From: Callorhinus ursinus
Lineage: Eukaryota; Chordata; Mammalia; Carnivora; Otariidae
Assembly (NCBI RefSeq): GCF_003265705.1
Contig: NW_020313044.1
Span: forward strand, 6,313,400 to 6,377,399
Length of the DNA stretch: 64,000 nt
Direction of reading: 5' to 3'
Below are positions 33,558-44,579 of this stretch, one piece after another. The notes under the pieces were generated by a model. That model searched no databases. It saw only the letters and a program-made list of their open reading frames with translations, and was not told the origin of the DNA. The position numbers and the translations under genes were made by a program. Position 1 is the stretch's first letter. Every line of letters starts with the position of its first letter.

Positions 33558-33678
33558 CAGAGGGAGAAGCAGGCTCCCAAGGAGCAGGGACCTCGATGCG
33601 GGACTCGATCCCAGGACCCTGGGATCATGACCTGAGCCGAAGGCAGACGCTTAACCATCTGAGCCACCCAGGCGCCCC
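33471..33678 (-). mobile_element. SINEC with expanded (GA)n
   Basis: Near-consensus reverse copy: '(ga)n' at ~33508-33553, 'gggatcatgacctgagccga' and head 'cacccaggcgcccc'. Perfect 14-bp target-site duplication 'atgaaattgttctt' at 33457-33470 and 33679-33692. Confidence 0.97.
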
Positions 33679-33699
33679 ATGAAATTGTTCTTGAATGCT

Positions 33700-34175
33700 T
33701 CCTTGCTGCCATGACTATCTGGACCAGTGCCTGTACCCCCACCTCATTTGAGCCCTACCTCTATGCTACCAGTTATAGACTTGAGCAGTGGCTGTGTGTT
33801 TGCTCACAGTCCTATCCGCAGCACCCTCATGGCCCCTTGTACCTAAAATGTGCTCAGCCCATGGAATTAAATGAACAATTGGCATTCTCAGCAGCCTGTA
33901 AATCTTGACAAAACCCGTGGTTGCTCTTCAATATTCTCATCCACATCTTCCCTTTTCCCCCTTTGCTTTTCCTCCTGCTTCACTGCATGTCTTCGGTATC
34001 TGCCCATGGCACGGACTGTAGGAATCCTAGCCTACTGGTAGGGTGCAGAATAAATAGCCTGACAGCCTGGGCTTGTTGTGGCTTCTCTCTTTTTTTAACT
34101 CTTCTTTTTGATCATTTATTTTCTGTTGGAAATTTTCATTAGATTTTTTTTGACTTCAAAAAAATATTATGTTAT
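33700..34175. other. Stretch with no recognised feature
   Basis: Mixed composition; short frames at 33711-34142 have no recognised product. Confidence 0.45.
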
Positions 34176-34179
34176 TTGT

Positions 34180-34571
34180 AAGAAATGAAATAGTCCAAAG
34201 ACTTGTGAAGAAATGCACCTTTTCCAATCCTACCTTTGTGCCAGTGTTAACAGCTTAGGATATTCCAGTCTTTTATCAGTATTCTCAAAACTACATATAA
34301 ATCTCCCTCCTCTCTCTCTCTCTCCCCCACAGGAAGAGAATTTCCCCCAACTTGCCATACAGCTCCCAGAAAGAATTATATTATTCATGTTATTCTGAAG
34401 CCTTATTTTCTCACTCAAATAAATCATGATTTGTGGATACGAATCTAACTTGATCTTTTAAGGGTTACCGACACTCCATAGTATAGATGTGCTGTAATAT
34501 ATTCAACCATTTTTTAATGGACATTCTGGTTTTAAGTTCTTTGCCCTTTCAAACAATACTGCAGTAAATAC

Positions 34572-34608
<37 letters not shown>

Positions 34609-34680
34609 CGTGTATCTGTAAAGTTTTTATTATTTGCCCCGTAAACTGCCAGAGATAAAAGAAAAGGAGAAATTGCTAGA
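34180..34680 (-). mobile_element. Ancient L1 (L1M class) fragment
   Basis: T-rich (antisense) L1M landmarks: 'atagtatagatgtgctgtaa', 'catttttaatggacattct' in diverged form, 'caatactgcagtaaatacc', then after a (GT)n tract 'gagaaattgctag'. Confidence 0.5.
34574..34605. repeat. (GT)n microsatellite
   Basis: About 16 GT units within the L1M fragment. Confidence 0.95.
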
Positions 34681-34689
34681 ACTTCTTTT

Positions 34690-35685
34690 CATTGAAGTTC
34701 TTTCATCTTATAGGAGTTTCTTTATTCAGGACACAATAAGATCCCCAATAAGGAGATGAGGCATTTCAACTCATCTCTGAGACGATGTGAAATTTTGCTA
34801 CAATGTAAGCTGAAATGAGACTTTTTCAAGAAGTGTCTAATTTCACCCTTGTGGGTACTGGGCACACCATCAAAGAAAAGTAGTAAAAAAAAAAAACACA
34901 CAAAATCTTTCTGTTCAAGGGAATATACATAGAAATTTAGAATGAGTTGGATGGCAACTGTTGCTTGTTGGAAAACAAAATTGTTTACTACAGAATAAAT
35001 GAGACATTGAATGTTTCAGTTCCATTTGGGGGTGATGTATGTTTTAAGTCACAATTTCTCTTGCTAATCACAAACCCAGAAGTCCTTGGATCTTCACGCT
35101 ATAGGAGGAATGTGTTCAAACGTCCAGCTGCCAACTACAGGAAGTCTATAATTGGACTGGGAAGACTGCAGATAATGCACAGTTCTTACTTCATTTAAGG
35201 AAAGCCCACAAGGCATGCAGAAATTGTTTTCATCATATTCAAAATGTTTGTATGACAGAAAGGATTCTTAAAACTAGTTCGGGAACTAATATTTGAAGCG
35301 TGATGCATGTGTACAAAAAATACTTATAATGGGAATATTTCTTTTTAGAACGTTATAGATTTATACCAAACTTTCCCCTCCCACCCCTCTCACTCATCAT
35401 ATAAAAATGAGTCACAATATTTTAACAATTAATTCCTTCAGTTTTCAAAGATGAAGCAAATAGAATCCCTCCTTAACTTACTTACACCCACCCCTAGCTT
35501 ACAGTGAGGAAACAGCATTTACCACTCAGCATGATGAGTGTTGTAATGGGGGTAAGTCCAAGTGCCCTGAGAAGAAGTATCTGGCCTGCACTTGGGGTCG
35601 GGGAAGACCTTCTCGACCAGTAACATCTAAGTTGAGGGACAAGTTACAGCTGGATGAAAATTATTTCAGGCAAAGGATATCTCCT
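34690..35685. other. Stretch with no recognised feature
   Basis: An 83-codon frame at 34947-35198 has no recognised domain. No repeat recognised. Confidence 0.45.
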
Positions 35686-35702
35686 CAAAAATCAAGAGAT
35701 GA

Positions 35703-36103
35703 TTGGGGAGGGTATGTGCTATGGTGAGCGCTGTGAATTGTGCAAGACTGTTGAATCACAGTTCTGTACCTCTGAAACAAATAATGCAATATATGTTAAG
35801 AAAAAAAAAGAAGAAGAAGAAGATAGCAGGAGGGGAAGAATGAAGGGGGGAAGTCGGAGGGGGAGACGAACCATGAGAGACGATGGACTCTGAAGAACAA
35901 ACTGAGGGTTCTAGAGGGGAGGAGGGTTCTAGAGGGGAGCGGGGTGGGGGATGGGTGAGCCCGGTGATGGGTATTAGAGAGGGCACGTTCTGTGTGGAGC
36001 ACTGGGTGTTATACGCAAACAATGAACCATGGAACACTACATCAAAAACTAAGGATGTAATGTATGGTGATTAACATAACAATAAAAATTTTAAAAAAAA
36101 AGA
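35703..36103 (+). mobile_element. Carnivore L1, 5'-truncated 3' UTR copy
   Basis: Two modules are visible: the older-looking 'gggtatgtgctatggtgagc ... cctctgaaacaaataatgca' part ending in an A/GAA-rich stretch, then 'gagacgaaccatgagagacg' through 'gtgattaacataacaataaa'. Target-site duplication 'aaaaatcaagagatga' / 'aaaaatcaagggatga' lies at 35687-35702 and 36104-36119. An 18-bp exact tandem duplication is at 35904-35921 and 35922-35939. The apparent 60-130-codon frames here are not genes. Confidence 0.95.
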
Positions 36104-36159
36104 AAAAATCAAGGGATGAAATAGAACACAAATGCATTAAGCTATTACAAGACATTGGA

Positions 36160-36430
36160 AATGGATAGAGCATAGGAAATGACAGGTGAGAAGCATGTGA
36201 CAGCTCAGGCTGTAGGCGCAGGAAGAAACAATGTTCGGGGCCTCTGCTTCTGCAGACCATGCCAGCAGCAGTGTGGAGAAAAGTGTCAGAGTGGGGCATG
36301 AACGGAGACCTGGAGACCAGCTAGGAGGCTGGTGCCAGCTTTTCAAGTGGGACAATGTTGACCTGATTTAGGGTAATGGTGGTGGAGATGTGGCAGGGAT
36401 GAACTTAATTTTCTAAGTTTCTGCTGGAGT
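36160..36430 (-). mobile_element. L2 LINE fragment
   Basis: Reverse-strand L2: 'cagtgtggagaaaagtgtca', 'accagctaggaggctggtgc', 'ggtggtggagatgtggcagg'. Confidence 0.5.
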
Positions 36431-36929
36431 CTCACATGGGAGAGGGGCATCAGATAGTCCTGAAGTTGGTTTGATGATCATTCCTTTTCTCAAAAAGGAG
36501 AGGAAGCCAGACAGGGCATTGTTTCTTTGGATTTAATTCTAACCAACATGGAAGAAATGACTGATGCTATAGTGACTGCTCCTATGGAAAGATCTAGTGG
36601 TTTACCTGACAAACCAGTCAGCCAAAAAACCTAGCTATGACTTAATAGACAAGGTTAGAAGCCTGTCCGGAAATAGAGCATTTCCTCTATTACTTCATAA
36701 CGTTGCTCCAGAAGTTTGTACAGTCTATTTCTTTTTCTCATGTTCAAAATAGCACAATACATTGCCATTTGTTGTTGGAGCTCAGAAACGATACACCTTA
36801 TCAACTTTGTCTTTATAGAGAGGGATTAATAAAGACCATTTTTGTACCATTACTTAAGAGAAAGTGGCTGAATGGTGAGTGCTCAGAATAGGACAACCAG
36901 GAAGATAAAGGAATGTCAAAGCATGTCGT

Positions 36930-37210
36930 CCATTAAAACACGTTTGAGCACAAAGCATGGGCAAGGCACTCTGTTAGGTGATGAAGACATCATGGTGAAC
37001 AAGACAGACCCAGTAGACCCAGTTCTGTCCTCAAGAAATCATATGGGGATCACTTTAAAAAAAGTGGGGTCTGGAGAAGAGGTGAGCACAGGACTTGGCT
37101 TACATGAGCTAAATGCTGTAGAACAAGGTGGAACAAGGATCCAATTTATTCTGGGAGACATAGGAAAATAAAATTAAGGTCAATAACTAAAATCTGGGAG
37201 AGGAAGAGTC
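36930..37210 (-). mobile_element. L2 LINE 3' end
   Basis: Reverse-strand L2 3' end: 'atgggcaaggcactctgtta', 'atcatggtgaacaagacaga', 'ccagttctgtcctcaagaaa'. Confidence 0.5.
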
Positions 37211-37299
37211 CAGCTCTCTAGGAGCAACACATGTCCAAAAATTCTGGTTTTGCATAGTTGCCTGATAACCGTGCAGGGTGGTGTGGTTTGGGGTCCTTT

Positions 37300-37480
37300 C
37301 TTTAACTGCATGCAGCATTTGACATGCATTATTTCATTTTAACCTCAAACCACTCTGTGAGATCATTGTAATTGTTAACCCCATTTAACATAGGAGGCAG
37401 CAGAGGTTTGGAGGTCACGAAGTTAGAACATTGCAGAGCCACCCTCCCACTTACTACCTATCGCTGTGACCTCCACCATC
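37300..37480 (-). mobile_element. MIR SINE
   Basis: Reverse-strand MIR: 'gacatgcattatttcatttt', 'aaccccatttaacataggag', 'ggaggtcacgaagttaga'. Confidence 0.65.
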
Positions 37481-37790
37481 TCTCCATTAACAGAGAGGCT
37501 GCATGGATGGCTGTTAAAAGGTTTCTCTAAAGAGAGTAGAATACACAGCCCTGTTCTAAGTGTCTTCTTAAACTTCACATTCAAGTATTCTAGGAATTTC
37601 TAGAATAAGAGAAACATATTAAAAAATATGTCTCAAATTACAAAATTTTGGAGACAGAGAACAAATTAGTGGTTGCCATGGGCTGGGGGGATGCATGGTA
37701 GATAGGTGTGGTTATAAAAGCGATCCTTGTGATACAACTGTTCTGTGTCTTGATTGTGGTGGTAATTAGAGGTCTACAAGAATCTACACA

Positions 37791-37860
37791 TAACAAAATA
37801 AAAAAATATTAAAAAAAATAAAATTAAATGAATGTCAAGATCCCCCACCCCCCCAAAAAA
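37791..37860 (+). repeat. 70-base A-tailed micro-insertion
   Basis: Flanked by a perfect 12-bp repeat 'agaatctacaca' (37779-37790 and 37861-37872); the host L1M reads on correctly if the insert and one repeat copy are removed. The insert is A-rich, has a C-run near 37841-37854 and ends in seven A's. Source element not recognised. Confidence 0.6.
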
Positions 37861-37905
37861 AGAATCTACACACGATACATCTGCATAGAACTAAATACAC
37901 ACACA

Positions 37906-38320
37906 AGGGGGGTGGGAGGGATGGGGTGGCTGGGTGATAGACATTGGGGAGGGTATGTGCTATGGTGAGCGCTGTGAAGCTGCAAGACTGTTGAATCACA
38001 GATCTGTACTTCTGAAACAAATAATGCAACATATGTTAAGAAAAAAGAAAAAGAAGAAAATAGCAGGAGGGGAAGAATGAAGGGGAGTAAGTCAGAGGGG
38101 GAGACGAACCATGAGAGACGATGGACTCTGAAAAACAAACTGAGGGTTCTAGAGGGGAGGGGGGTGGGGGGATGGGTTAGCCTGGTGATGGGTATTAAAG
38201 AGGGCACGTCCTGCATGGAGCACTGGGTGTTATGCACAAACAATGAATCATGGAACACTACATCAAAAACTAATGATGTGATGTATGGTGACTAACATAA
38301 CAATAAAAAAATAAAGAAAA
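37906..38320 (+). mobile_element. Carnivore L1, 5'-truncated 3' UTR copy nested in L1M
   Basis: Same two-module 3' end as 35703-36103, ending 'ctaacataacaataaaaa' and an A-rich tail. A perfect 19-bp target-site duplication, 'agaactaaatacacacaca', is at 37887-37905 and 38321-38339; it lies in the CA-repeat that belongs to the older L1M. A 130-codon minus-strand frame across it is not a gene. Confidence 0.96.
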
Positions 38321-38539
38321 AGAACTAAATACACACACACACACAAGTGCATGTAATACTGGAGAAATCAAAATAAAATTGAAGGATGTAAATTTCCTCC
38401 TACTGATATTATGTAATTATCCAAGATGTTACTACTGGGGAAGACTACAGAAGGATATATGTGATTACTCTGTATTATTTCTTGCAAGTGCAAGTGAATC
38501 TGTAATTACTCAAAATAAAAAGTTAAAAATATATGTGAT

Positions 38540-39030
38540 TCAAACACACGAAAATGACCGTGGAACCACAGACTCTTGCCCTACCCCTGCATTGCTCCTC
38601 TACCCAATGCTCCCCTACTGGGGGAAAACCTGGTTATTGCTGAATGCTCTTCCTCTGTACTCCCAGGACCAAGTCTGAATTAGTACATTCACCCCCAAGC
38701 TTCTGTGTATTTGAGATGTTAGTAATTCCACTTAGTACTTTTATTTACATTTCTCCACAACATTCAGGAAAGTGCCCTCTGGAAAATGCCTGCTGGGGAG
38801 ATAACAAAAGCTCCAGTATTTGTTGACTGTAGTTCATGGAAACAGTGAGGCTGGAACCAAGGAGGAAAAATCTGTGTGGTCAAACTATAAAATTAGATCC
38901 TTTCAGCATTTTATAAGTACAATATTCGAGAGGTAGCTTGAATATTATTTCCAAATAAGATTGACGCAGAGTCCAACTTTCCAAAGCACATTTGGAAGAA
39001 AGCTACCTTTTTATTTTCACCTTCTATAAA
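38540..39030. other. Stretch with no recognised feature
   Basis: Mixed composition; a 99-codon frame ending at 38678 overlaps the L1M tail and is not gene-like. Confidence 0.45.
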
Positions 39031-39047
39031 ATTAACACATCCACATT

Positions 39048-39160
39048 ATTAAAAAAAAAAAAAAAACACCACCAACAAGAAAGTATAAAAATCACCTATG
39101 ATGCTGCCATCAAATACGGATACCAATTTTTCTTCACTTCTTTTGTTCTTCTTAATCAGG
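39048..39160 (-). mobile_element. Possible L1M scrap after an A-run
   Basis: Seventeen or so A's (39050-39066) followed by 'gaaagtataaaaatcaccta', resembling the start of antisense L1M 3' sequences. Too short for a firm call. Confidence 0.25.
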
Positions 39161-39164
39161 ACAC

Positions 39165-39868
39165 TAGATTATAAGAGGCAGTCATTGAGACCTGTCATGC
39201 TTCAGGTACAACCAAAAACTTAGGCTCAAATGATATGCTTAGGGATGATCCTCAGACTTTTGAACCCTTGGCTCTGTTTGATTTTGTGTTGGTTCCATTC
39301 GCAAGCAGGTTTTTCCCTCTTGGTGTCAAACATGGCTGTCAGGGGCCAGGCTCTGTCTCACTTTTAGTTAATCTTAGATGGAAAAAGAACTCCTTCCTCA
39401 CAGTCACTAGAATGGATCTAATTAACTCGACTGGGCGAAGAGGCTATTTTTGAACCAATCACTAACCAAATATTTAGACTGTACTCATTAGCCAGGTCTG
39501 GGTCATGGATATGAAATCAGGGCAGGTGATGAGGCTGTAGGATTAGAGCTCTTTTACCAACATAATTCTATTATATTATGTTCTAGTGATCACTAAGTCA
39601 TCTGTAAACATTAAATCACTGTAATCACTAAGCCACCCGTAAATAAATTCTCCTGTTTTCGTCTTTTGCCCTAACTCCACTGTGGTAAGGATATCATCTT
39701 AAACACAAAGAAAAAAATGCACATAAATGTAAGACCACTTTTGTCAAGCTAATATCCACTCAGTACAAACAATTATTACAGTTGGGGAGATAATATAGCT
39801 TCTCATATGCTGAGACTAAGGATCAGAATTGGCTCTTAGTTCTGAAAGTACCAAAAACATTAACACAC
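39165..39868. other. Stretch with no recognised feature
   Basis: Mixed, AT-leaning DNA; no gene or repeat recognised. Confidence 0.45.
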
Positions 39869-39869
39869 C

Positions 39870-39906
39870 AAAAAAAAAAAAAAAAAAAAAAAAAGAGAGA
39901 GAGAGG
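39870..39906. repeat. A-run followed by (GA)n
   Basis: About 25 A's then (GA)5-6. Looks like a SINE tail joined to a GA block but no SINE body is attached. Confidence 0.9.
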
Positions 39907-39944
39907 GATTGAAGCAGACCACAAAATAAGAGAATATCACTGAA

Positions 39945-40215
39945 CATCTCAGTGATTTACAAACTTTGAGTCATGATTCATTTTGGGGCCATGAAATCAA
40001 TTTAGAGAATCATGACAAATTTAAGAAAAGGAAATAGAGTATAAAATAGGAAAGTGCGGCACATATGGTGAAATTAAGAATTGTTTCATAAAACTTTGGT
40101 TATAGTTTATGTGTGGGCATGTACATGCACTGGCATGCTCTGAGTCACAAGGTAAAATATATTTGACCGCAGTCGGAGTTAACGGAAATCACTCTTGTCA
40201 TTGGTATAATTGTAG
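39945..40215. mobile_element. Possible old DNA transposon remnant
   Basis: 'gtgatttacaaactttgagt', 'gccatgaaatcaatttagag', 'aataggaaagtgcggcacat' are phrases I associate with an old medium-reiteration repeat. Family and ends not determined. Confidence 0.3.
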
Positions 40216-40755
40216 CTAGTATCTAAAATGTTAAAGCGGAAAGTCCATCTAACATAATCTGCCCCAGGTATGAGTCACCACTCTACGAGCTCCCCCTCAA
40301 CATTCAAGTCTCATAAAACCTGAGGGGGGTCAATGACTTGCATTGTGCCGGAATCACCTGGTTTAGATTTACAACAATTCTTACCAGGTTTGGGATAAAT
40401 CTCACAGATCTCCATGTGTTTTCATTGCCAGTTTGCTAAATGTCCTTGGAGAATATTGGAGTTGCCAAGGAACACTGGTCAAGGTATGTCATCTTACCAT
40501 CAAAATAAACACAATTTTTATTTCTCAACTAGGAGTAGTGTCCACATAACTGAAAAATTCAAGTAAATTTTGAACTGGCTGAAATGCCTTTATTAAACGT
40601 TTTACACATTATCTAATATCCAATTATGCTCTCTCTGATCATTTCTTTCAGTGACTTGTTGATTATATGTGAATACGCAGAAGTGGAGTATAGCTCTTGT
40701 GGACCCTGAGTGGTTTGAGCTGTCTCAACGGACCCCCTTTCTACCTCATCAGTGC
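40215..40755. other. Stretch with no recognised feature
   Basis: A weak MER5-like phrase, 'ccggaatcacctggtttag', near 40350. Otherwise nothing recognised. Confidence 0.4.
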
Positions 40756-40759
40756 ATTT

Positions 40760-41510
40760 GTGCCAGCTCCTTAGGAGGCCTCTCATAATCATCATTTCCC
40801 TCTCCCATTCTAAAAATAAGCATCTATTTTTTTCAATCTGTTGCAAACTTCTACATACGCAAGCTCATTTTCCCATCTCACCACAAGATTCCCACTCACA
40901 AATTGCCTCCCCTTCCCCATACAAAACTTCTATAGCTGCCTCTTTCTCATTTCTTCATAATCCCTGTAACTCAATGGAGAACCAGATCTGCCTTTCTGCA
41001 GTTTCTGGAACCCTTCAAAATACCTTTCAGATAATAAATAAAGTTGAAATGGGTCAACACTCCTTCCCACCATCTGCTCAAGGACAATGATTTCCAAATC
41101 TTTATCCCCAGGCTTTCAAAGGCCAAGTCTGTAGTGCCAAATACTTGCAAGATGTTCTCCATTTTGACATCCCTCAGACTCAGCAAATCTTAACTTGAAC
41201 TCTTTCTGTCCCCCGAGAACAGCTGTTTTCTCCTATGGACTGTCCTGTGTCTATCGGGATCCACTGTTCTCCCAAGATACTGAGACTCCAAACTTCAAGA
41301 TCATCTTGGATTCCTTCTTTGGGCCTCGCTTTCCAAATCCAACCTGTCAGGAGAGCTGAGTATCTTTCAGTCACGTCTAAGTCTCTCTTGCTGGGCCCTA
41401 AAACTACTGCACAGTTTGATGCTGTCCAAGAAGGTATCATGAGAGTGTCTCCTGAATGATAAACCGCTGAGGCGAGAAATAAATGCAGCATGACATCATG
41501 CTATGAATAG
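40760..41510 (+). mobile_element. L2 LINE, upstream portion
   Basis: CT-rich run with L2-like phrases: 'ctatagctgcctctttctc', 'gatgttctccattttgacat', 'aagatcatcttggattcctt', 'gggcctcgctttccaaatcc'. A 112-codon + frame (40752-41090) crosses it and has no recognisable reverse-transcriptase motif. Confidence 0.4.
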
Positions 41511-41514
41511 TTTC

Positions 41515-42100
41515 CTATTTCTAGCTTAAAATAAATCTAAAACATCGTAGGAGACCATTGGGAAGAGCAAATGGCTTTATAACTTTTCTGTTATCTTTTA
41601 AAACAAAGATAGTCTCCCTTCTCACTCTCCTACTCATTATAATGCCCGTTCCGATATGACTAGTGTATGACTGTATTATTTCAATTCATATTTAAGCTCC
41701 TTCCACCTTCCTGAACGTTTGGGGCGACTAGAGAAAACTAAAGAAGAACCCATAATTTCCTATTTTTTTCCTAATTCTTCTTCAAATGATCCATTTTTCC
41801 ATTCCCTTTTCTACAACTGGGAAGAGACAACAAAACAAAACATTTTAAACCGGTGAGGACAAATAGGTCTCCATTTCCTTATCAGCTAAGATTGCTCGTT
41901 GCTCTCCGGAGGGCTATTTCAGGAGGGATTGGTGGTCACAACCAGCCGCTGAGGCCACTTAATGAAGTCTGCTGTGGGCTTGAGAAGGAAAGGTGACGAC
42001 TTGTAGGTCATCCTGAGTTGAAGCCAGAATCAAGGCCAATCTCAAAGTAGGAATTGGGCACCTGTGTGGCATTGGAATGGTGGGTAATTAAGACTTTTTG
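41515..42100. other. Stretch with no recognised feature
   Basis: Unique-looking DNA upstream of a SINEC. A 20-base SINE-head look-alike at ~42056 is judged chance. Confidence 0.45.
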
Positions 42101-42118
42101 CATAAAAGTAGCCTTTTT

Positions 42119-42310
42119 GGGATGCCTGGGTGGCTCAGTCGTTAAGTGTCAGCCTTTGGCTCAGGTTGTGATCCCAGGGTCCTGGGATCGAGCCCCACAT
42201 CGGGCTCCTTGCTCAGCGGGAAGCCTGCTTCTCCCTCTCCCACTCCCTCTGCTTGTGTTCCCTCTCTCGCTGTGTCTCTCTCTGTCAAATAAATAAATAA
42301 AATCTTAAAA
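42119..42310 (+). mobile_element. SINEC, near-consensus
   Basis: Forward copy with 'gggatgcctgggtggctcag', 'gggatcgagccccacatcgg', 'ctctcgctgtgtctctctct' and 'caaataaataaataaaatct'. Duplication 'aaaagtagcctttt' (42104-42117) and 'aaaagtagcccttttg' (42311-) differ by one inserted C. Confidence 0.97.
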
Positions 42311-42329
42311 AAAAGTAGCCCTTTTGCCA

Positions 42330-43010
42330 CCCTCTCGCAATACTGAAATACCAGGATGAGCAATTCATAGACTATTTGAGGACTTCCACTATTGAAAAAT
42401 TTTTTGGAAAAGTCACTATTGAAATACTACAACTATTGCCCTTATTCTGGAAAAGATCATGGGTTTAAGCTGTTATTAAAAACTATCTGAGACAAGTCTA
42501 TCAGATTGCTCTTTCAATCTTAAGTGTAAATGAAAAGAAATGATCCTTTGTATTGAAATATGAGCAATATTCACTAGAAAGAAAAAGTGAGAGCCAGGAG
42601 GACAAAAGTATGAGCAGACTCAGAGAAATGAAGGAGCAATCAAACGACAAGGAGATGTTTTTGCCTTCCTGACATAGAACACCCTCCCACCCACCAAAAC
42701 AAACAAACAAACAAAAAAACCAAAAACTTAAAAGAGTAACAAAAAGGTAAAAGAAAAAAGGCAACTAAACTAAAGAAAAAAATACAAAGAAAAAACCCAA
42801 CTCTGCTAAGACTCGTTCATAATATACTCCATAAAGGCTCCGGTTGCTCTTTGCCCTTTATACTTTGATAGGGCAGCAGCAGGTGCATCCGAGGAACAGA
42901 ACCTTTTCTAGTTCCATTCAAAGTAGAAGTGGTTTTGCATCTGCTAAATGGAAACAGGGATTCAGCCCCTGTAGATTGTGATGTGCACTGCAACGACAGC
43001 GATAAATATA
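42330..43010. other. Stretch with no recognised feature
   Basis: Contains A-rich runs and a (CAAA)n patch near 42697-42716. No gene or repeat family recognised. Confidence 0.45.
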
Positions 43011-43014
43011 ATGG

Positions 43015-43195
43015 CCACCAGTCATGTGCTGCACTGCACACGGGCTTGTGTAGTCCTCACCCAGTCTGTGAGGTATTGCTCCCCTCATCCTTGCTGTACT
43101 GCTGGAATTCAGTAGTCTGCTGAGTCCCGCAGTGAGTCACTGACAAAGTCAGAATTTGAACCCAAGTCTGTGTTCTGTGTTTGGCTAAAGCTCAT
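43015..43195 (-). mobile_element. MIR SINE
   Basis: Reverse-strand MIR: 'tgtgtagtcctcacccagtc', 'tctgtgaggtattgctcccc', 'gtcagaatttgaacccaag'. Confidence 0.65.
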
Positions 43196-43199
43196 TTCC

Positions 43200-43800
43200 T
43201 CCTCCCTCCCACGTACCTGACCTCTTCCAGCTGCTTGCAGAGTCTTAGGTTAACTGTCCGCATCGGCCCTGGGGCTCAGTCAGGACAATGTGCACAGAGA
43301 GGAAACAGGAGAGAGGGGGTTAAAACCCCTGGGCATGAAAAGTGATTTTCCCATTGTTTATACTCAAATGAGACCCTCTGGACTAGAAGTCTCTCATTTC
43401 CGCACTTTGTGCAGATATATAAATTGTTCCAAAATGGGATTCATGCGACATTTACATAGCAACATTAACCCTGAATCTCTCAGTGGGAAAAATCCTGTAA
43501 ACTGATGCTAATATTCATGTTGGCACAGAATAATATGGACAAACCAAAGAAAATGCTTTCTGGTTTGTGTACCTTGTATAAACAGATGTTTAAAACTTTA
43601 CTTTGCCTACGTTTACCAAGCATATAAATGGACCTAATTAAACTGAAATTCCATGGAAAGCTTTCCAAAGCCCCTAGTTTACTCATTCAGCATAAACACT
43701 GTAAATGAATAAAATACAGTGTATTAAACAATTTAAATATAGAATCGTGGTTCCTTAAATTCAAGAAATACAGTATTTCAGCTGCCCTGAGAGACCAAAA
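43200..43800. other. Stretch with no recognised feature
   Basis: Mixed DNA; no gene or repeat recognised. Confidence 0.45.
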
Positions 43801-43805
43801 GTGAC

Positions 43806-44575
43806 TAAAGTCTTGTTTTTTTTTTATTGGAAAAGCAATTAATACAGAAAAGTACGTAGTATAAAAACATCCATGTGTCCTCACCCCAGAATTAACTAAT
43901 ATTAACATTCAGCTATATGTGTTCCTAAAATTGTTTTTCATAAAGGGAAACGCTGAGGTCTCTTGTGTCCCTCCCCAGTCCCATGTGCCTCTCTCCTAGT
44001 CCCTCTCCCCACAGGCAGCTTCTCTTTGGAACTGGGTGGGTATCCTTCTAATCCACATTTTTATAGTTTACTAGGTAGCCAGAAACCTAATATTATATTG
44101 CTGTTTGTGATTTTAAAAATGACAAAAATGGTCTATTACATGTGGTACATTCTGTTATTTACCTTTTTTTTTTTTTTTTGGCTAAACATAGTATCTATCC
44201 AGCTTAACACATAAAAATCTTTTATGCTAACTGCCATATCATATCCCATTTTTGAACTATACCAGACTTTATGTACTCCCTTATCAATGATGTTTAGTGC
44301 TCCCCTCCCCCAGCCTTTTCTACTACAAACATGGTTTTTTGTGTACATGTACCTGTTTTTGTAGGGTATATACGTAGGAGTGAAATTGCTGGCTTGTAGG
44401 CGTTTGCATTTTCAACTCTGCTAGATAATTGCCAAATTGCTCGCCCAAGTGATTGTACCACTTTACACTCCCACCAGTGGTGCACCAGAGTTCCTGTCTC
44501 TAATAGACTTACTAACACTTCAAGTTGCCTGATTTTTGAATTTACGAGTTCTGATTTTAATTTCTTATTCTGCCA
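43806..44575 (-). mobile_element. Ancient L1 (L1M class) fragment
   Basis: Antisense L1M landmarks in order: 'aaagtacgtagtataaaaac', 'aactaatattaacattcagc', 'gggtatatacgtaggagtga', 'aattgctggcttgtaggcg', 'ataattgccaaattgctcgc', 'actttacactcccaccagtg'. A 16-T run sits at 44165-44180. A 119-codon minus frame (44294-44653) overlaps it but is not a conserved L1 ORF. Confidence 0.6.
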
Positions 44576-44579
44576 GGCT

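Larger units (their letters stand above)
37570..38535 (+). mobile_element. Old L1 (L1MB/L1MC-like) 3' UTR interrupted by a young L1
   Basis: Landmarks in order: 'ggttgccatgggctgggggg', 'gatccttgtgatacaactgt', 'gtgtcttgattgtggtggt', 'catagaactaaatacacaca', then after the interruption 'aagtgcatgtaatactggag', 'ccaagatgttactactgggg', 'gtattatttcttgcaagtgc' and 'tactcaaaataaaaagtt'. The young L1 at 37906-38320 and a 70-base insert at 37791-37860 both sit inside it. Confidence 0.75.

Noticed and set aside
35654..36074. Several 60-90-codon frames on both strands
   Set aside because: They translate the 3' UTR of a truncated L1 and its GA-rich block; they do not match L1 ORF1 or ORF2.
37866..38258. 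130-codon minus-strand frame
   Set aside because: Antisense of an L1 3' UTR; the sister L1 copy gives a similar frame, showing it belongs to the repeat.
42056..42075. SINEC-head look-alike 'gggcacctgtgtggcattgg'
   Set aside because: Only ~20 bases match with no body or tail after it; taken as chance next to the real SINEC at 42119.
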